Below, one piece after another: positions 1 to 6,692 of a DNA stretch of 15,200 bases; positions within the stretch are counted from its first letter, which is position 1, and every line of letters begins with the position of its first letter. The notes beneath the pieces are model-generated. The model was not told where the DNA came from. It saw only the letters and a list, made by a program, of their open reading frames with translations, and ran no database searches. A program made the position numbers and the translations under genes. Origin of the DNA: Collinsella sp. (GTDB lineage Bacteria; Actinomycetota; Coriobacteriia; Coriobacteriales; Coriobacteriaceae); NCBI GenBank assembly GCA_014871665.1, contig WGSL01000050.1:1-15200 (forward strand). Direction: 5' to 3'.

Positions 1-273
1 CGGGATTGGTCAATCTCGGCCGACTATATTTGGCTAAATTATTCCGGCGCTAACAACGCCTGTGAAGTTGCGCGTGCGTGTCCAAAAATAACGTCTGTGA
101 ATTTAGGCGGCGCTCGACCGTTGGGGGATAGCGTAAAGGAGCTTGGCCCTGCTGTGCGCCTTTCCCAATCCGATATTAATGAAATTAAGAAAGCCATGGC
201 TGATGGAATCGAGTTCGAGGTAAGGCAGGTTGCTAGCGAGAAAAAACGCATCGTAACAAGTTTTGATTTGTAG
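1..273 (+). CDS. PTS mannose/fructose/sorbose-family EIIB, C-terminal part (5' end outside window)
   Basis: The open frame runs from the first base to a TAG stop at 271-273 and gives 90 residues without a start codon. The protein ends with VNLGG, an acidic DINEIKKAMADGIEFEVRQV stretch and a short basic tail, which is the usual C-terminal pattern of EIIB(Man) domains (full length about 160 residues). The phospho-accepting histidine lies in the missing N-terminal part and cannot be checked. EIIB is the cytoplasmic subunit that passes phosphate to the incoming sugar. It is followed after 14 bp by EIIC and then EIID, the normal order of this PTS family. The EIIA gene and the operon promoter would be to the left of the window. 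Sugar specificity cannot be assigned. Confidence 0.85.
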   Translation, partial: RDWSISADYIWLNYSGANNACEVARACPKITSVNLGGARPLGDSVKELGPAVRLSQSDINEIKKAMADGIEFEVRQVASEKKRIVTSFDL

Positions 274-287
274 GAAGAGGGAGAAAT

Positions 288-1064
288 ATGCTGCTTCAGG
301 CTTTTCTGGTTGGTCTTGCCGCTGCGATAGGTCAATCGGATTATTTACTCGGTACTGCGATGGTCGAGCGGCCGATTGTCCTCGGAGCGATTGTCGGTAT
401 TTTTTTGGGTGATATTCCGACTGGCGTTATTGTTGGTTTCCAGCTCGAACTCGCGTTCATGGGGGTCTGGCAGGTTGGTGCTGCCGTGCCGCCCAACGTA
501 ATTGTTGGTTCAGTTTTGGGAACAGCCTTTGCGATTACTATGGGTGCGGGTCCCGAGACCGCTCTGACTATTGCTATGCCCACTGCGGTGCTTGCCGGCA
601 TGTTTGACAGCCTTATGTATAGCGTTGTTACGCCTCCTATGGCTGTCTGGGCTGATCGTGGCGCCGAAAAAGACGACCCCAAAACGATTGCAGCCGCTAT
701 GTGGACCAATGGAATTCTCTACATCATTGCGCTTGGCTTGATTTGCGGCGTGGCTTTTTACGTTGGAAATGATGCTGTTCAGGCACTGATTGACGCCATT
801 CCTGATTGGCTTACGAATGGGCTTACGATCGCAACGGGTATTCTGCCCGCGCTTGGATTTGCGCAGCTTATGTCAATCCTGTCCACCAAGGAGCTGAGCT
901 TCCTATTCTTTGGAGGCTTCTTGCTGAGTGCCTATCTAAACATTCCGACGATCGGTATCGTGGCGTTTTCGCTGATCCTGATTGGGATTCTCAATATGGC
1001 TCACATTTTTATGCCTGCCAGTGCGGCGGTCGCTAAGGAGGTTGACGATGACAACGAATTCTAA
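288..1064 (+). CDS. PTS mannose/fructose/sorbose-family EIIC permease
   Basis: This 258-residue, strongly hydrophobic protein is the membrane subunit that, with EIID, forms the sugar translocation channel. It begins MLLQAFLVGLAAAIGQSDYL and contains the family patterns RPIVLGAIVGIFLGD and GFQLELAFMGVWQVGAAVPP. Several further membrane segments follow. Length matches the family (about 250-270). The ATG at 288 is preceded by a purine-rich ribosome binding site (GGAAGAGGGAG). The gene lies 14 bp after EIIB, and its end overlaps the start of EIID by 17 bp, so the subunits are probably translationally coupled. The family could be mannose, sorbose, fructose or N-acetylgalactosamine type; the sequence alone does not decide. 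Confidence 0.93.
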   Translation: MLLQAFLVGLAAAIGQSDYLLGTAMVERPIVLGAIVGIFLGDIPTGVIVGFQLELAFMGVWQVGAAVPPNVIVGSVLGTAFAITMGAGPETALTIAMPTAVLAGMFDSLMYSVVTPPMAVWADRGAEKDDPKTIAAAMWTNGILYIIALGLICGVAFYVGNDAVQALIDAIPDWLTNGLTIATGILPALGFAQLMSILSTKELSFLFFGGFLLSAYLNIPTIGIVAFSLILIGILNMAHIFMPASAAVAKEVDDDNEF

Positions 1065-1908
1065 TGATGTTCTTGAGCTCTCGCCGGAGTCAAATAAATC
1101 GACCGATAAGAGAATAACCAAGAAAGACTTAAAGGCGTTATTTTGGCGTAGCTTTCCACTCAACATCATGTGGAGCTTTGACCGACAAATGAACGTTGGT
1201 TTCTGCTACGACATGATTCCGGTAATCAAGCGGTTATACGATAAGCCTGAAGACCGGATCGAGGCATATAAGCGTCATCTTGAGTTCTACAATATTCAAG
1301 TTACGTTTAATCCTCTGGTCGCCGGCATTGTGGCCTCCATGGAGGAGGAGAACGCCAACAATCAGGACTTTGACACCGCCTCAATTAACGCCATGAAAGC
1401 ATCGCTTATGGCTCCGCTTTCCGGTATTGGAGATTCACTGATTGCCAGTACGCTTCGCATGATTGCGACGGGCGTTGTGACAGGACTTTGCCTTTCGGGC
1501 AGTCTGCTCGGCCCAATCCTGTTCCTGCTTCTTTATAATGTCCCAACGATCCTGATCCGCTGGTTTGGGCTTCAGTATGGTTATTCGCTTGGCAGTGGCA
1601 TGATTTCGAAGCTGAACGATTCTGATGTAATGCACAAAGTTACGTCCGGCCTGGCGATTGTGGGACTAATGGTGGTTGGTGGAATGGTGGCGACCACCGT
1701 TGCAGTTACCACTCCGCTCGCTCTTAACTTCGGCGACACCGCGTTTAAGTTGCAGGAAACGCTCGATGGGATATTCCCGGCTCTTTTGCCGCTCTGCGCG
1801 TTCGGGATTATGTGTCTTTGCAATAAGAAACAGGTCAAAATTATTTGGCAGATTGTGGGCATTCTCGCTGCGGGTATTGTGCTCGGCGTCCTGGGGATTT
1901 TGGGCTAG
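1048..1908 (+). CDS. PTS mannose/fructose/sorbose-family EIID permease
   Basis: The product has 286 residues and is the second membrane component of a mannose-family PTS. Residues about 24-120 carry the EIID signature: LFWRSFPLNIMWSFDRQMNVG, then RHLEFYNIQ, then VASMEEENAN. KASLMAPLSGIGDSLI follows, and hydrophobic segments fill the C-terminal half. The frame is open from 982, but I chose the ATG at 1048. It has a good ribosome binding site (AAGGAGG at 1035-1041), and the upstream extension only re-reads the end of EIIC in another frame. The 5' end overlaps EIIC by 17 bp. The stop TAG at 1906-1908 overlaps the stop codon of the convergent GntR gene, so there is no spacer and no separate terminator between them. 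Confidence 0.94.
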   Translation: MTTNSNDVLELSPESNKSTDKRITKKDLKALFWRSFPLNIMWSFDRQMNVGFCYDMIPVIKRLYDKPEDRIEAYKRHLEFYNIQVTFNPLVAGIVASMEEENANNQDFDTASINAMKASLMAPLSGIGDSLIASTLRMIATGVVTGLCLSGSLLGPILFLLLYNVPTILIRWFGLQYGYSLGSGMISKLNDSDVMHKVTSGLAIVGLMVVGGMVATTVAVTTPLALNFGDTAFKLQETLDGIFPALLPLCAFGIMCLCNKKQVKIIWQIVGILAAGIVLGVLGILG

Positions 1909-2660
1909 AGAAGGCGTCCATCTTTTGAGATGCTGAACTCGAAGGACGATGCGTCTGCTCGCCAAACGGTTTTTGAATAGTGGAGCGGCATTTCATCGCA
2001 GGCATATGTGACGTGCTCGACAACGCTCACGGGGGCTCCAACGATATAACCGAGAAGGTTTGCTTCTTGGAGCCCCGCTATTCCTGCGGTGATTTTGAGC
2101 TTCTCAATACCGGTTGCGATGCTGTAATGGTTGGCGATCAGGTCGAAAAGACTGACATTGTCTGTGAGAAGCTCCAGTAGTCCGGGCAGAGTGCCCTGCG
2201 TTGCATAAACGGTGTCGATGGCGCAGGGGGCATTTTCGATATAAACCAAGCGCGCAACTCGTTGCACTACGGTTCCGTTGTCAATTTTGAGCTCCCGTGC
2301 AATGTGGGCATCAGCCTTGATCAAGCCTGTTTCCAAGATGGACTTGGTTGTTTTATCGCCGTATTGGGGGTCGGAGCTCAAATTGAAAATGGTGCTTGTT
2401 CCTCGTTTCAGGGTGAGCTTCGATGGGTTTACGAATGTTCCCTTGCCTCGCAGGCGGTAGAGCAAGTTTTGGTCAATGAGATTCTGTACGGCGCGTCTTA
2501 CGGTGATCCTGCTTACTTTGTATTGCTTGCAAAGCTCGGTTTCGGTGGGAATCTGACTGCCGCCGGGGAGTTCGCCAGAAACTATTTTCTTGAGGATATC
2601 GTTTTCAACGGTCTGATAGAGAAGCTCTGGCTGAGTGAGCTCGTCTTTTGCTGCAGGCAT
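1905..2660 (-). CDS. GntR-family transcriptional regulator with UTRA ligand domain
   Basis: The product has 251 residues. Residues about 14-78 form the winged helix-turn-helix, including QIPTETELCKQYKVSRITVR and the wing RLRGKGTFV. Residues about 95-245 match a UTRA effector domain, the HutC-type subfamily that often senses sugar phosphates. The frame extends upstream to a TTG at 2708. I prefer the ATG at 2660 because it is preceded by AAGGGG at a good distance and the protein then begins as typical members do. The gene converges on the PTS genes and diverges from the hydrolase at 2785. It is therefore probably the local repressor of the sugar-uptake locus, of the hydrolase, or of both; this is inference from position. 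An imperfect palindrome upstream is a candidate operator. Confidence 0.9.
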   Translation of the reverse strand: MPAAKDELTQPELLYQTVENDILKKIVSGELPGGSQIPTETELCKQYKVSRITVRRAVQNLIDQNLLYRLRGKGTFVNPSKLTLKRGTSTIFNLSSDPQYGDKTTKSILETGLIKADAHIARELKIDNGTVVQRVARLVYIENAPCAIDTVYATQGTLPGLLELLTDNVSLFDLIANHYSIATGIEKLKITAGIAGLQEANLLGYIVGAPVSVVEHVTYACDEMPLHYSKTVWRADASSFEFSISKDGRLL

Positions 2661-2689
2661 GGTGGACCCCTTGGTCTTCAGTTTCTTTA

Positions 2690-2703
2690 GTACATAGATA
2701 TAC
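2690..2703. promoter_or_regulatory. Candidate GntR operator (imperfect palindrome)
   Basis: The 14-bp sequence GTACATAGATATAC reads as an imperfect inverted repeat, GTA.AT..AT.TAC. It lies in the 124-bp region between the regulator (minus strand) and the divergent hydrolase (plus strand). HutC-type GntR proteins bind short AT-centred palindromes with GT and AC ends, so size and place fit an autoregulatory site. The evidence is one weak palindrome with no second copy found at the hydrolase start, so confidence is low. Confidence 0.3.
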
Positions 2704-2784
2704 GACAACTGAGGACATCATAAGCCGTTATCTCAAAAGTTATGGAAATATCGATTTGGCGTTATCGCCGAGAGGGGATTTAAG

Positions 2785-3852
2785 ATGGGCAGACAATACG
2801 ACGAGGCGTTGATTGGCGCCATCTCCGGTCGCTCGTTTATAACCGAGAAGAGGGGGCTCGAGGTTCAAATTCGTCCGGTTCCTGATGATGAAAGAGAGCA
2901 TGTGCTTGACCCACGAATTCTCGAGGTATCTCGCAAGAAGATGCGGAATGTTAGCATGTCTCCGAGCTGGACGAGCCTTATTGGAATGCGCCATCGCCCG
3001 GATAAGCCGACATACCGCCTACTCGATGGTGAGGTTCAGTGCGATGAGATCCTCATGGAGGCGGCCGATCGCTATATAGATTTATTCGTCTGGACGCCAC
3101 CAAATCATAAGAAGGCAAGTCCAGCGCTCGTTTACCTGCATGGCGGCGCGTTTATGGCGGGGAATGTTCTGCAATTTGAACATCAGCTCGAGTTCATCGC
3201 CGAAAAGTCTGGTGCAGTGGTGGTTTATCCAGAATACCGCTTGGCGCCGGAGACGGCATTTCCCGGGCAGATCGAGGATTGCGTTCTTGCTCTTGATTAT
3301 GTGTGCGAGCATGCCGGGGATCTCGGAATCAATCCTCATAAAATAATGGTCGCCGGCGACTCCGCAGGAGGAAGCCTTACTAATGCGTGTGTTCAGCTCA
3401 GGGGTGCTGGAGCTGTAGCCCATGCCTTCGAAATCTATCCTGAAGTCGACCTTGCGGGCGAACAGGGCGAGGGATATGAGGATTTTCCTGCGATAGCCGA
3501 TCAAGAGGACGTTGCGCGTTTTCGCATCGACCATCTTCGCGATTCGGACGGCCCGATGGTCGAACTTTGTGCACACGGAAAAATGTCTCCTCATGACCCG
3601 TTGATTTCTGCGCTAATGCTTGAGGACTGCACTGATTTCCCCCCGGTGACTATCGTGACATCCGAATACGATCCGCTTCGTATCCCCGATGAAAAATGGG
3701 CTACAAAATTACGGTCTTCAGGAATCGATGTCGAGGTCATCGAATATGCCGGATGTGACCATGGTTTCTTCGATCATTTTGGCGTGTACCCGCAATCGGA
3801 AGACGTGTGTTTGTTGATGGCTGAGAAGCTTAAAGAAATGGCTGCACAATAA
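2785..3852 (+). CDS. Alpha/beta hydrolase (hormone-sensitive lipase type, fold-3) esterase
   Basis: The product has 355 residues. The oxyanion-hole motif HGGAF is at residues 119-123, YRLAPE at 151-156 and the nucleophile elbow GDSAGG at 191-196 (Ser193). The likely acid is Asp296 in SEYDPLR and the likely histidine is His326 in GCDHGFF. The complete triad and motif order are those of the HSL/fold-3 family of carboxylesterases and deacetylases. There is no signal peptide, so it acts in the cytoplasm. About 110 residues precede the catalytic core, more than in many members, and probably form a cap. The ATG follows GAGAGGGG with a 7-base gap. Divergence from the GntR gene beside a PTS suggests it removes acyl groups from an imported sugar derivative or glycoside, but the substrate is not shown by the sequence. 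Confidence 0.88.
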   Translation: MGRQYDEALIGAISGRSFITEKRGLEVQIRPVPDDEREHVLDPRILEVSRKKMRNVSMSPSWTSLIGMRHRPDKPTYRLLDGEVQCDEILMEAADRYIDLFVWTPPNHKKASPALVYLHGGAFMAGNVLQFEHQLEFIAEKSGAVVVYPEYRLAPETAFPGQIEDCVLALDYVCEHAGDLGINPHKIMVAGDSAGGSLTNACVQLRGAGAVAHAFEIYPEVDLAGEQGEGYEDFPAIADQEDVARFRIDHLRDSDGPMVELCAHGKMSPHDPLISALMLEDCTDFPPVTIVTSEYDPLRIPDEKWATKLRSSGIDVEVIEYAGCDHGFFDHFGVYPQSEDVCLLMAEKLKEMAAQ

Positions 3853-3928
3853 CGTCTCTCGGCGATAAGGGACTGAAGTCGCCTGTGTTTCTGCATTCGT
3901 GGTTCTCAGTCTGATTAAAAATGAGGCT

Positions 3929-3968
3929 TGCTCCTTGCCCGAGTGGGTGGGGAGCAGTTTGTTTTTTG
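3929..3968 (+). terminator. Rho-independent terminator after the hydrolase gene
   Basis: A stem with arms 3929-3940 and 3945-3956 has 12 pairs, three of them G-T, and closes on the loop GAGT. It is followed directly by GTTTGTTTTTTG. It lies 76 bp after the hydrolase stop codon and would separate that gene from the toxin-antitoxin operon. Confidence 0.8.
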
Positions 3969-4011
3969 TGGCGATGCGAGGCGAGTGCCGCGCACTTTAG
4001 ATCGCCATTTT
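3969..4011 (+). terminator. Second, nested hairpin in tandem with the terminator
   Basis: Outer arms TGGCGAT (3969-3975) and ATCGCCA (4001-4007) enclose an inner hairpin, AGTGC-CGC-GCACT (3984-3996). A short TTTT follows. It begins one base after the previous T-tract. It may be a back-up terminator or a structured 3' end; the weak T-run makes the role uncertain. The remaining bases of the 331-bp gap to the antitoxin gene (4012-4100) show no gene or clear signal. Confidence 0.4.
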
Positions 4012-4102
4012 GCTTCGCTGTATACCACTTGACGTAATAAAAGAGGCAAGGGCGGTGCGAGGGCCAACAGTCATTCTAAGCTCGGATTCGTATTCTAAAA
4101 GG

Positions 4103-4130
4103 TTGTTTCGGTTGCGCGGTACAATATAGC
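4103..4130 (+). promoter_or_regulatory. Candidate promoter of the toxin-antitoxin operon
   Basis: TTGTTT at 4103-4108 and TATAGC at 4125-4130 are separated by 16 bp. TACAAT at 4120-4125 is an alternative -10. The site lies 14 bp before the operator-like palindrome and about 55 bp before the antitoxin start. The hexamers are only partial matches to the sigma-70 consensus. Confidence 0.35.
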
Positions 4131-4143
4131 AAAAAAGAATGAT

Positions 4144-4171
4144 AAAATGAATTCGAAAAAGAATTCATTTT
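4144..4171. promoter_or_regulatory. Operator-like palindrome of the toxin-antitoxin operon
   Basis: The arms AAAATGAATTC (4144-4154) and GAATTCATTTT (4161-4171) form a perfect 11-bp inverted repeat around GAAAAA. The right arm ends one base before the AGGAGGT ribosome binding site (4173-4179). Phd/YefM antitoxins repress their own operon by binding short palindromes in this position, so this is the likely autoregulatory site. As RNA the same bases could form a hairpin against the ribosome binding site. Confidence 0.65.
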
Positions 4172-4183
4172 TAGGAGGTATGT

Positions 4184-4504
4184 ATGCCTGCCTTGCAGAT
4201 GCTCGACAACCTTGTTCCAATTAGCGATTTCAGCCACGGTAGGGGCTCGGCTGCATTTTCGAAGGTTGGGGACGACAATCCTGTTGTGGTTCTCAAACAC
4301 AACAAGCCAGCGTTTGTGATTGTGACACCCGATGAATATAGGGAAGCGAAGCAAGCGGAGGAGGACCTCACCTTGTTAACGTTGGCGCTTAAGAGAATGG
4401 CTGTGGCAAGTGACGATGCGCTTGTTTCCCTGTCTGATGTTATGGAAGAGCTGGGTGTGAGCCAGGACGAACTCGATCAGATGGATGAGGTCGAGTTTGA
4501 ATGA
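4184..4504 (+). CDS. Type II antitoxin, Phd/YefM family
   Basis: The product has 106 residues. Residues about 8-55 (LVPISDFSHG, then NPVVVLKHNKPAFVIVTPDEY) follow the Phd/YefM pattern of a short DNA-binding fold ending in the EY motif. Residues 60-106 are acidic and helical, the part that usually wraps the toxin. The ribosome binding site AGGAGGT ends five bases before the ATG at 4184. A second ATG at 4180 is out of frame. The stop codon overlaps the toxin start as ATGA, so the pair is translationally coupled with the antitoxin first. It should neutralise the RelE-like toxin and repress the operon through the upstream palindrome. Confidence 0.9.
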   Translation: MPALQMLDNLVPISDFSHGRGSAAFSKVGDDNPVVVLKHNKPAFVIVTPDEYREAKQAEEDLTLLTLALKRMAVASDDALVSLSDVMEELGVSQDELDQMDEVEFE

Positions 4505-4851
4505 GTGGGTACGAAGTCGCTTTCTACCCGGATGCTCTCAAGGATATTAAGCGTCTGGACGGCTCCCAACGAAAGATCGTCCTTAAGGCTATAGAAAAAA
4601 TCAGAACGAACCCATTGCCGCAGAACGAAGGTGGATTCGGCAAGCCTCTTGGAAACAAGGCAGGTACGGATTTGACTGGCTTTATGAAGATCAAGCTCAG
4701 GGGAAGTGGCATTCGAATCGTGTACCGCCTCATCAGAATTAAAGAAAAGATGGCCATCGTAGTGGTAGGCGCTCGCGAAGACATGGAAGTCTACCGAACT
4801 GCTCAGAGACGAGAGCTCGATTTCGAGAAATGGGCGGAAGAGAATATCTAG
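4501..4851 (+). CDS. Type II toxin, RelE/ParE superfamily
   Basis: The product has 116 residues and a net basic core. It shows the RelE/ParE fold pattern: YEVAFYPDALKDIKRL at the N-terminus, a helix with KAIEKIRTNP, then GSGIRIVYRLI and IVVVGAREDMEVYR in the C-terminal beta-sheet. RIVYRL followed by VGAREDMEVY resembles mRNA-cleaving RelE relatives more than gyrase-poisoning ParE, but I cannot separate the two safely. The tail after residue 100 (RRELDFEKWAEENI) is a small extension beyond the usual core. The start overlaps the antitoxin stop by 4 bp. No frameshift or stop is visible, so the pair looks intact. Confidence 0.88.
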   Translation: MSGYEVAFYPDALKDIKRLDGSQRKIVLKAIEKIRTNPLPQNEGGFGKPLGNKAGTDLTGFMKIKLRGSGIRIVYRLIRIKEKMAIVVVGAREDMEVYRTAQRRELDFEKWAEENI

Positions 4852-4886
4852 CTTTAACGATGAACGACGAGTGAGCGTTGGTGGGG

Positions 4887-4916
4887 CCCTGACGAATTAG
4901 ATTTGTCAGGGTTTTT
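4887..4916 (+). terminator. Rho-independent terminator of the toxin-antitoxin operon
   Basis: Arms 4887-4897 and 4901-4911 pair over 11 bp with one G-T around the three-base loop TAG, beginning CCCTGAC and ending GTCAGGG. A run of five T follows. It lies 35 bp after the toxin stop codon. Confidence 0.9.
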
Positions 4917-5004
4917 CGCTGAACCAATTGCCTTCAGCCTCCGTTGACCTTTCCTTCCAATTCATCAGCAAACGTACGTCATAGCAATTCCCGGTAGGTC
5001 GCAG

Positions 5005-5092
5005 GGCGCTTCGCGGGCGGGCCAGGCTTTATCTGAACGACTTTGCAAAGCAACCGGAGTGAAGATAAAGCCTGGCCCGCCCGCGAAGCGCC
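5005..5092. repeat. Perfect 30-bp inverted repeat upstream of purE
   Basis: The arms 5005-5034 and 5063-5092 are exact reverse complements over 30 bp. They are separated by 28 bp that contain the palindrome CTTTGCAAAG (5041-5050). The outer half of each arm is very GC-rich (GGCGCTTCGCGGGCGGG) and the inner end is AT-rich (CTTTATCT). No T-run follows on either strand, so it is not an ordinary terminator. It ends about 26 bp before the likely purE -10 box. Related direct repeats, AGGTCGCAGGG (4996-5006) and AGACCGCAGGG (5097-5107), flank it. It may be a repetitive palindromic element, a protein-binding or cruciform site, or a structured RNA if transcription starts upstream. The rest of the 336-bp gap between toxin and purE, 4917-5004, shows nothing clear. 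Confidence 0.85.
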
Positions 5093-5118
5093 ACACAGAC
5101 CGCAGGGACGGGAGCAGC

Positions 5119-5136
5119 TATACTACTCTCAGTAGT
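5119..5136 (+). promoter_or_regulatory. purE: Likely purE promoter -10 region with small palindrome
   Basis: TATACT at 5119-5124 is a good -10 box about 64 bp before the purE start. No convincing -35 hexamer is seen at the right distance (CAGACC at 5096-5101). The overlapping sequence ACTACT-CTC-AGTAGT (5122-5136) is a perfect short inverted repeat covering the expected transcription start. It could be an operator. No guanine-type riboswitch is seen in the leader. Confidence 0.45.
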
Positions 5137-5187
5137 TAAGGGTCGCGGATCCGCCGCGTCGCCGTTCTCAACAGGAGGTCTTTGTTT

Positions 5188-5652
5188 ATGGCAGATCAAA
5201 AGCCGGTTGTCGGGATCATCATGGGCTCCAAGTCCGATCTGGGCGTTATGGAAGGCTGCACCGCCGAGCTCGAGGCGCTCGGTGTGCCCTATGAGCTTGT
5301 CATTGCGAGCGCACACCGCACGCCGGCGAAGGTCCACGAGTGGGCTTCGACTGCTGCCGACCGTGGCATTAAGGTGATCATTGCCGCCGCCGGCAAGGCC
5401 GCTCACTTGGGTGGTGTCGTGGCTGCCTTTACGCCGCTACCGGTTATCGGTGTGCCTATGAAGACGAGTGACCTGGGCGGTATGGATTCGCTGCTGTCGA
5501 TGGTGCAGATGCCTTCGGGCGTACCCGTGGCCTGCGTTGCCATCAACGGCGCCAAGAACGCCGCCATCTATGCCACGCAGATCTTGGGCGCATGCGACCC
5601 CGAGTACCGCAAGGTTATCGAGAAGATGAAGCAGGAGATGGCTGACGCCTAG
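5188..5652 (+). CDS. purE: N5-carboxyaminoimidazole ribonucleotide mutase
   Basis: PurE converts N5-CAIR to 4-carboxy-5-aminoimidazole ribonucleotide in de novo purine synthesis in the cytoplasm. The 154-residue product has the class I motifs in order: GSKSD at 13-17, SAHRTP at 41-46 (His43 catalytic), AGKAAHLGG at 68-76, PVIGVP, and GMDSLLSMVQMPSGVPVA. Length is typical for the bacterial octameric enzyme. An upstream TTG at 5182 is in frame, but the ATG at 5188 is preferred because AGGAGG lies 9 bases before it. Class I enzymes normally work with PurK, and no purK is in this window. The next gene, a sortase, follows after 35 bp on the same strand and may be co-transcribed. Confidence 0.96.
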   Translation: MADQKPVVGIIMGSKSDLGVMEGCTAELEALGVPYELVIASAHRTPAKVHEWASTAADRGIKVIIAAAGKAAHLGGVVAAFTPLPVIGVPMKTSDLGGMDSLLSMVQMPSGVPVACVAINGAKNAAIYATQILGACDPEYRKVIEKMKQEMADA

Positions 5653-5687
5653 GCGTTCCGCCGTTTCACCGCAGTATAAGGAGAGCC

Positions 5688-6683
5688 ATGTCCGACTATC
5701 AGGGAAAACGATTCAAGGCTTCTCAGATTCCCGATCCGTCGAAGCCGGGTGCTGCCCATGCGGCACAGCAGGGTCGGACATCCTCTCCTCAGCAGCGCGC
5801 GCCGCGTCCTGTGACGCCGGCGACGCGCCGCCGCCAGGACACGCCGGCGGCGTATCGTCCCTCGTCTTATAGCGCAGCTAAGAAGCCGTCCCGGTCTTCA
5901 TCGCATGCCGCGCCGTCGGATTACACCGAGCCGCCGCGCAAAAAGCGCCGCTCCATTATTCCCATTCTGCTCATCATCATCGGCATCGGCCTGATTGTTG
6001 CCGCCGCTGCCATCTTTATCAATGCGCAGATCGGTTACAAGCAGGCGAGCGAGTCGTACCAAAAGATCGAAAAGCAATATGCGCCCGCTAAGGACGCCAG
6101 CGGCGTGCCGATTATCGATTTCAATGCTCTTGCCCAGACAAATCCCGAGGTCGTCGGTTGGATTTACGCACCGGGCACCAACATTAACTATCCCGTAGTG
6201 CAGGCTACTGATAATTCCAAGTATCTCAACACGTTGTTCGATGGCACGTCCAACGCATCGGGTGCCATCTTCTTGGATTACGAGGACACTGCGCCCGGCA
6301 TGGTGGATCAGCAGACTACGATCTACGGCCACCATATGAACGACGGGTCGATGTTCAACGTGATTTCGGACACCACTGATCAGGCGACGTTCGATAGCAT
6401 CGAGTTTGTGTATTACATCACACGGGATGCTACGTATAAGCTGCGACCGCTGGCGACCAAAGTTGTTGAGGACACGTATGCCAAGGCGCGCACGCGCAAT
6501 TTTGAGGGCGACGACGGACTGAAAAATTACCTGTCCGAGATGCTCGACGGTGCCTCTGCCGTGGCGAGCGATGCCACCGATCGTGCTGCTTCGGCAACCA
6601 AGGTCGTAACGCTTGTGACCTGTCGTTCGTTATCGCTGAGCAACACGCGTGCTGTCATGGTGCTCACGCCGGTCGAGGAATAA
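5688..6683 (+). CDS. Class B sortase with long cytoplasmic N-terminal tail
   Basis: The product has 331 residues. Residues 1-88 are a Pro/Ser/Arg/Lys-rich, probably disordered tail. Residues about 89-112 are one membrane helix, and 140-331 are the sortase domain outside the cell. Family marks are VVGWIY at 155-160, NYPVVQ, the histidine motif TIYGHHMNDGSMF (catalytic histidine about 215), TLVTC with Cys312, and Arg321 in NTRAVM. All three catalytic residues are present. Class B sortases join sorting-signal proteins to peptidoglycan or to pilin subunits. No LPxTG-type substrate is encoded here, so targets must lie elsewhere. The ATG at 5688 follows AAGGAGAG. The roughly 88-residue tail is longer than in classical SrtB. 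Position between purE and a MoaE-like gene suggests a housekeeping locus, not a pilus operon. Confidence 0.92.
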   Translation: MSDYQGKRFKASQIPDPSKPGAAHAAQQGRTSSPQQRAPRPVTPATRRRQDTPAAYRPSSYSAAKKPSRSSSHAAPSDYTEPPRKKRRSIIPILLIIIGIGLIVAAAAIFINAQIGYKQASESYQKIEKQYAPAKDASGVPIIDFNALAQTNPEVVGWIYAPGTNINYPVVQATDNSKYLNTLFDGTSNASGAIFLDYEDTAPGMVDQQTTIYGHHMNDGSMFNVISDTTDQATFDSIEFVYYITRDATYKLRPLATKVVEDTYAKARTRNFEGDDGLKNYLSEMLDGASAVASDATDRAASATKVVTLVTCRSLSLSNTRAVMVLTPVEE

Positions 6684-6692
6684 GTTGTTCGA

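Noticed and set aside
39..335. Minus-strand open frame of 98 codons over the EIIB end
   Set aside because: It is antisense to the PTS EIIB and EIIC coding sequences and has no ribosome binding site or recognisable motif.
982..1047. Longer start for EIID at 982
   Set aside because: The extra 22 residues re-read EIIC in another frame, and the ATG at 1048 has AAGGAGG at the right distance.
2661..2708. N-terminal extension of the GntR regulator from a TTG at 2708
   Set aside because: The extension adds 16 residues unlike the family and lacks a ribosome binding site, while ATG 2660 has AAGGGG upstream. The extension also overlaps the candidate operator.
2862..2876. GGTTCAAATTC-like sequence resembling a tRNA T-arm
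   Set aside because: It lies inside the hydrolase gene and encodes EVQIRP. No acceptor stem, D-arm or anticodon arm can be placed around it.
5093..5187. Purine riboswitch before purE
   Set aside because: The leader between the -10 box and the ATG is about 55 bases, and I see no three-way junction or conserved purine aptamer core. The 30-bp repeat lies upstream of the likely start site.
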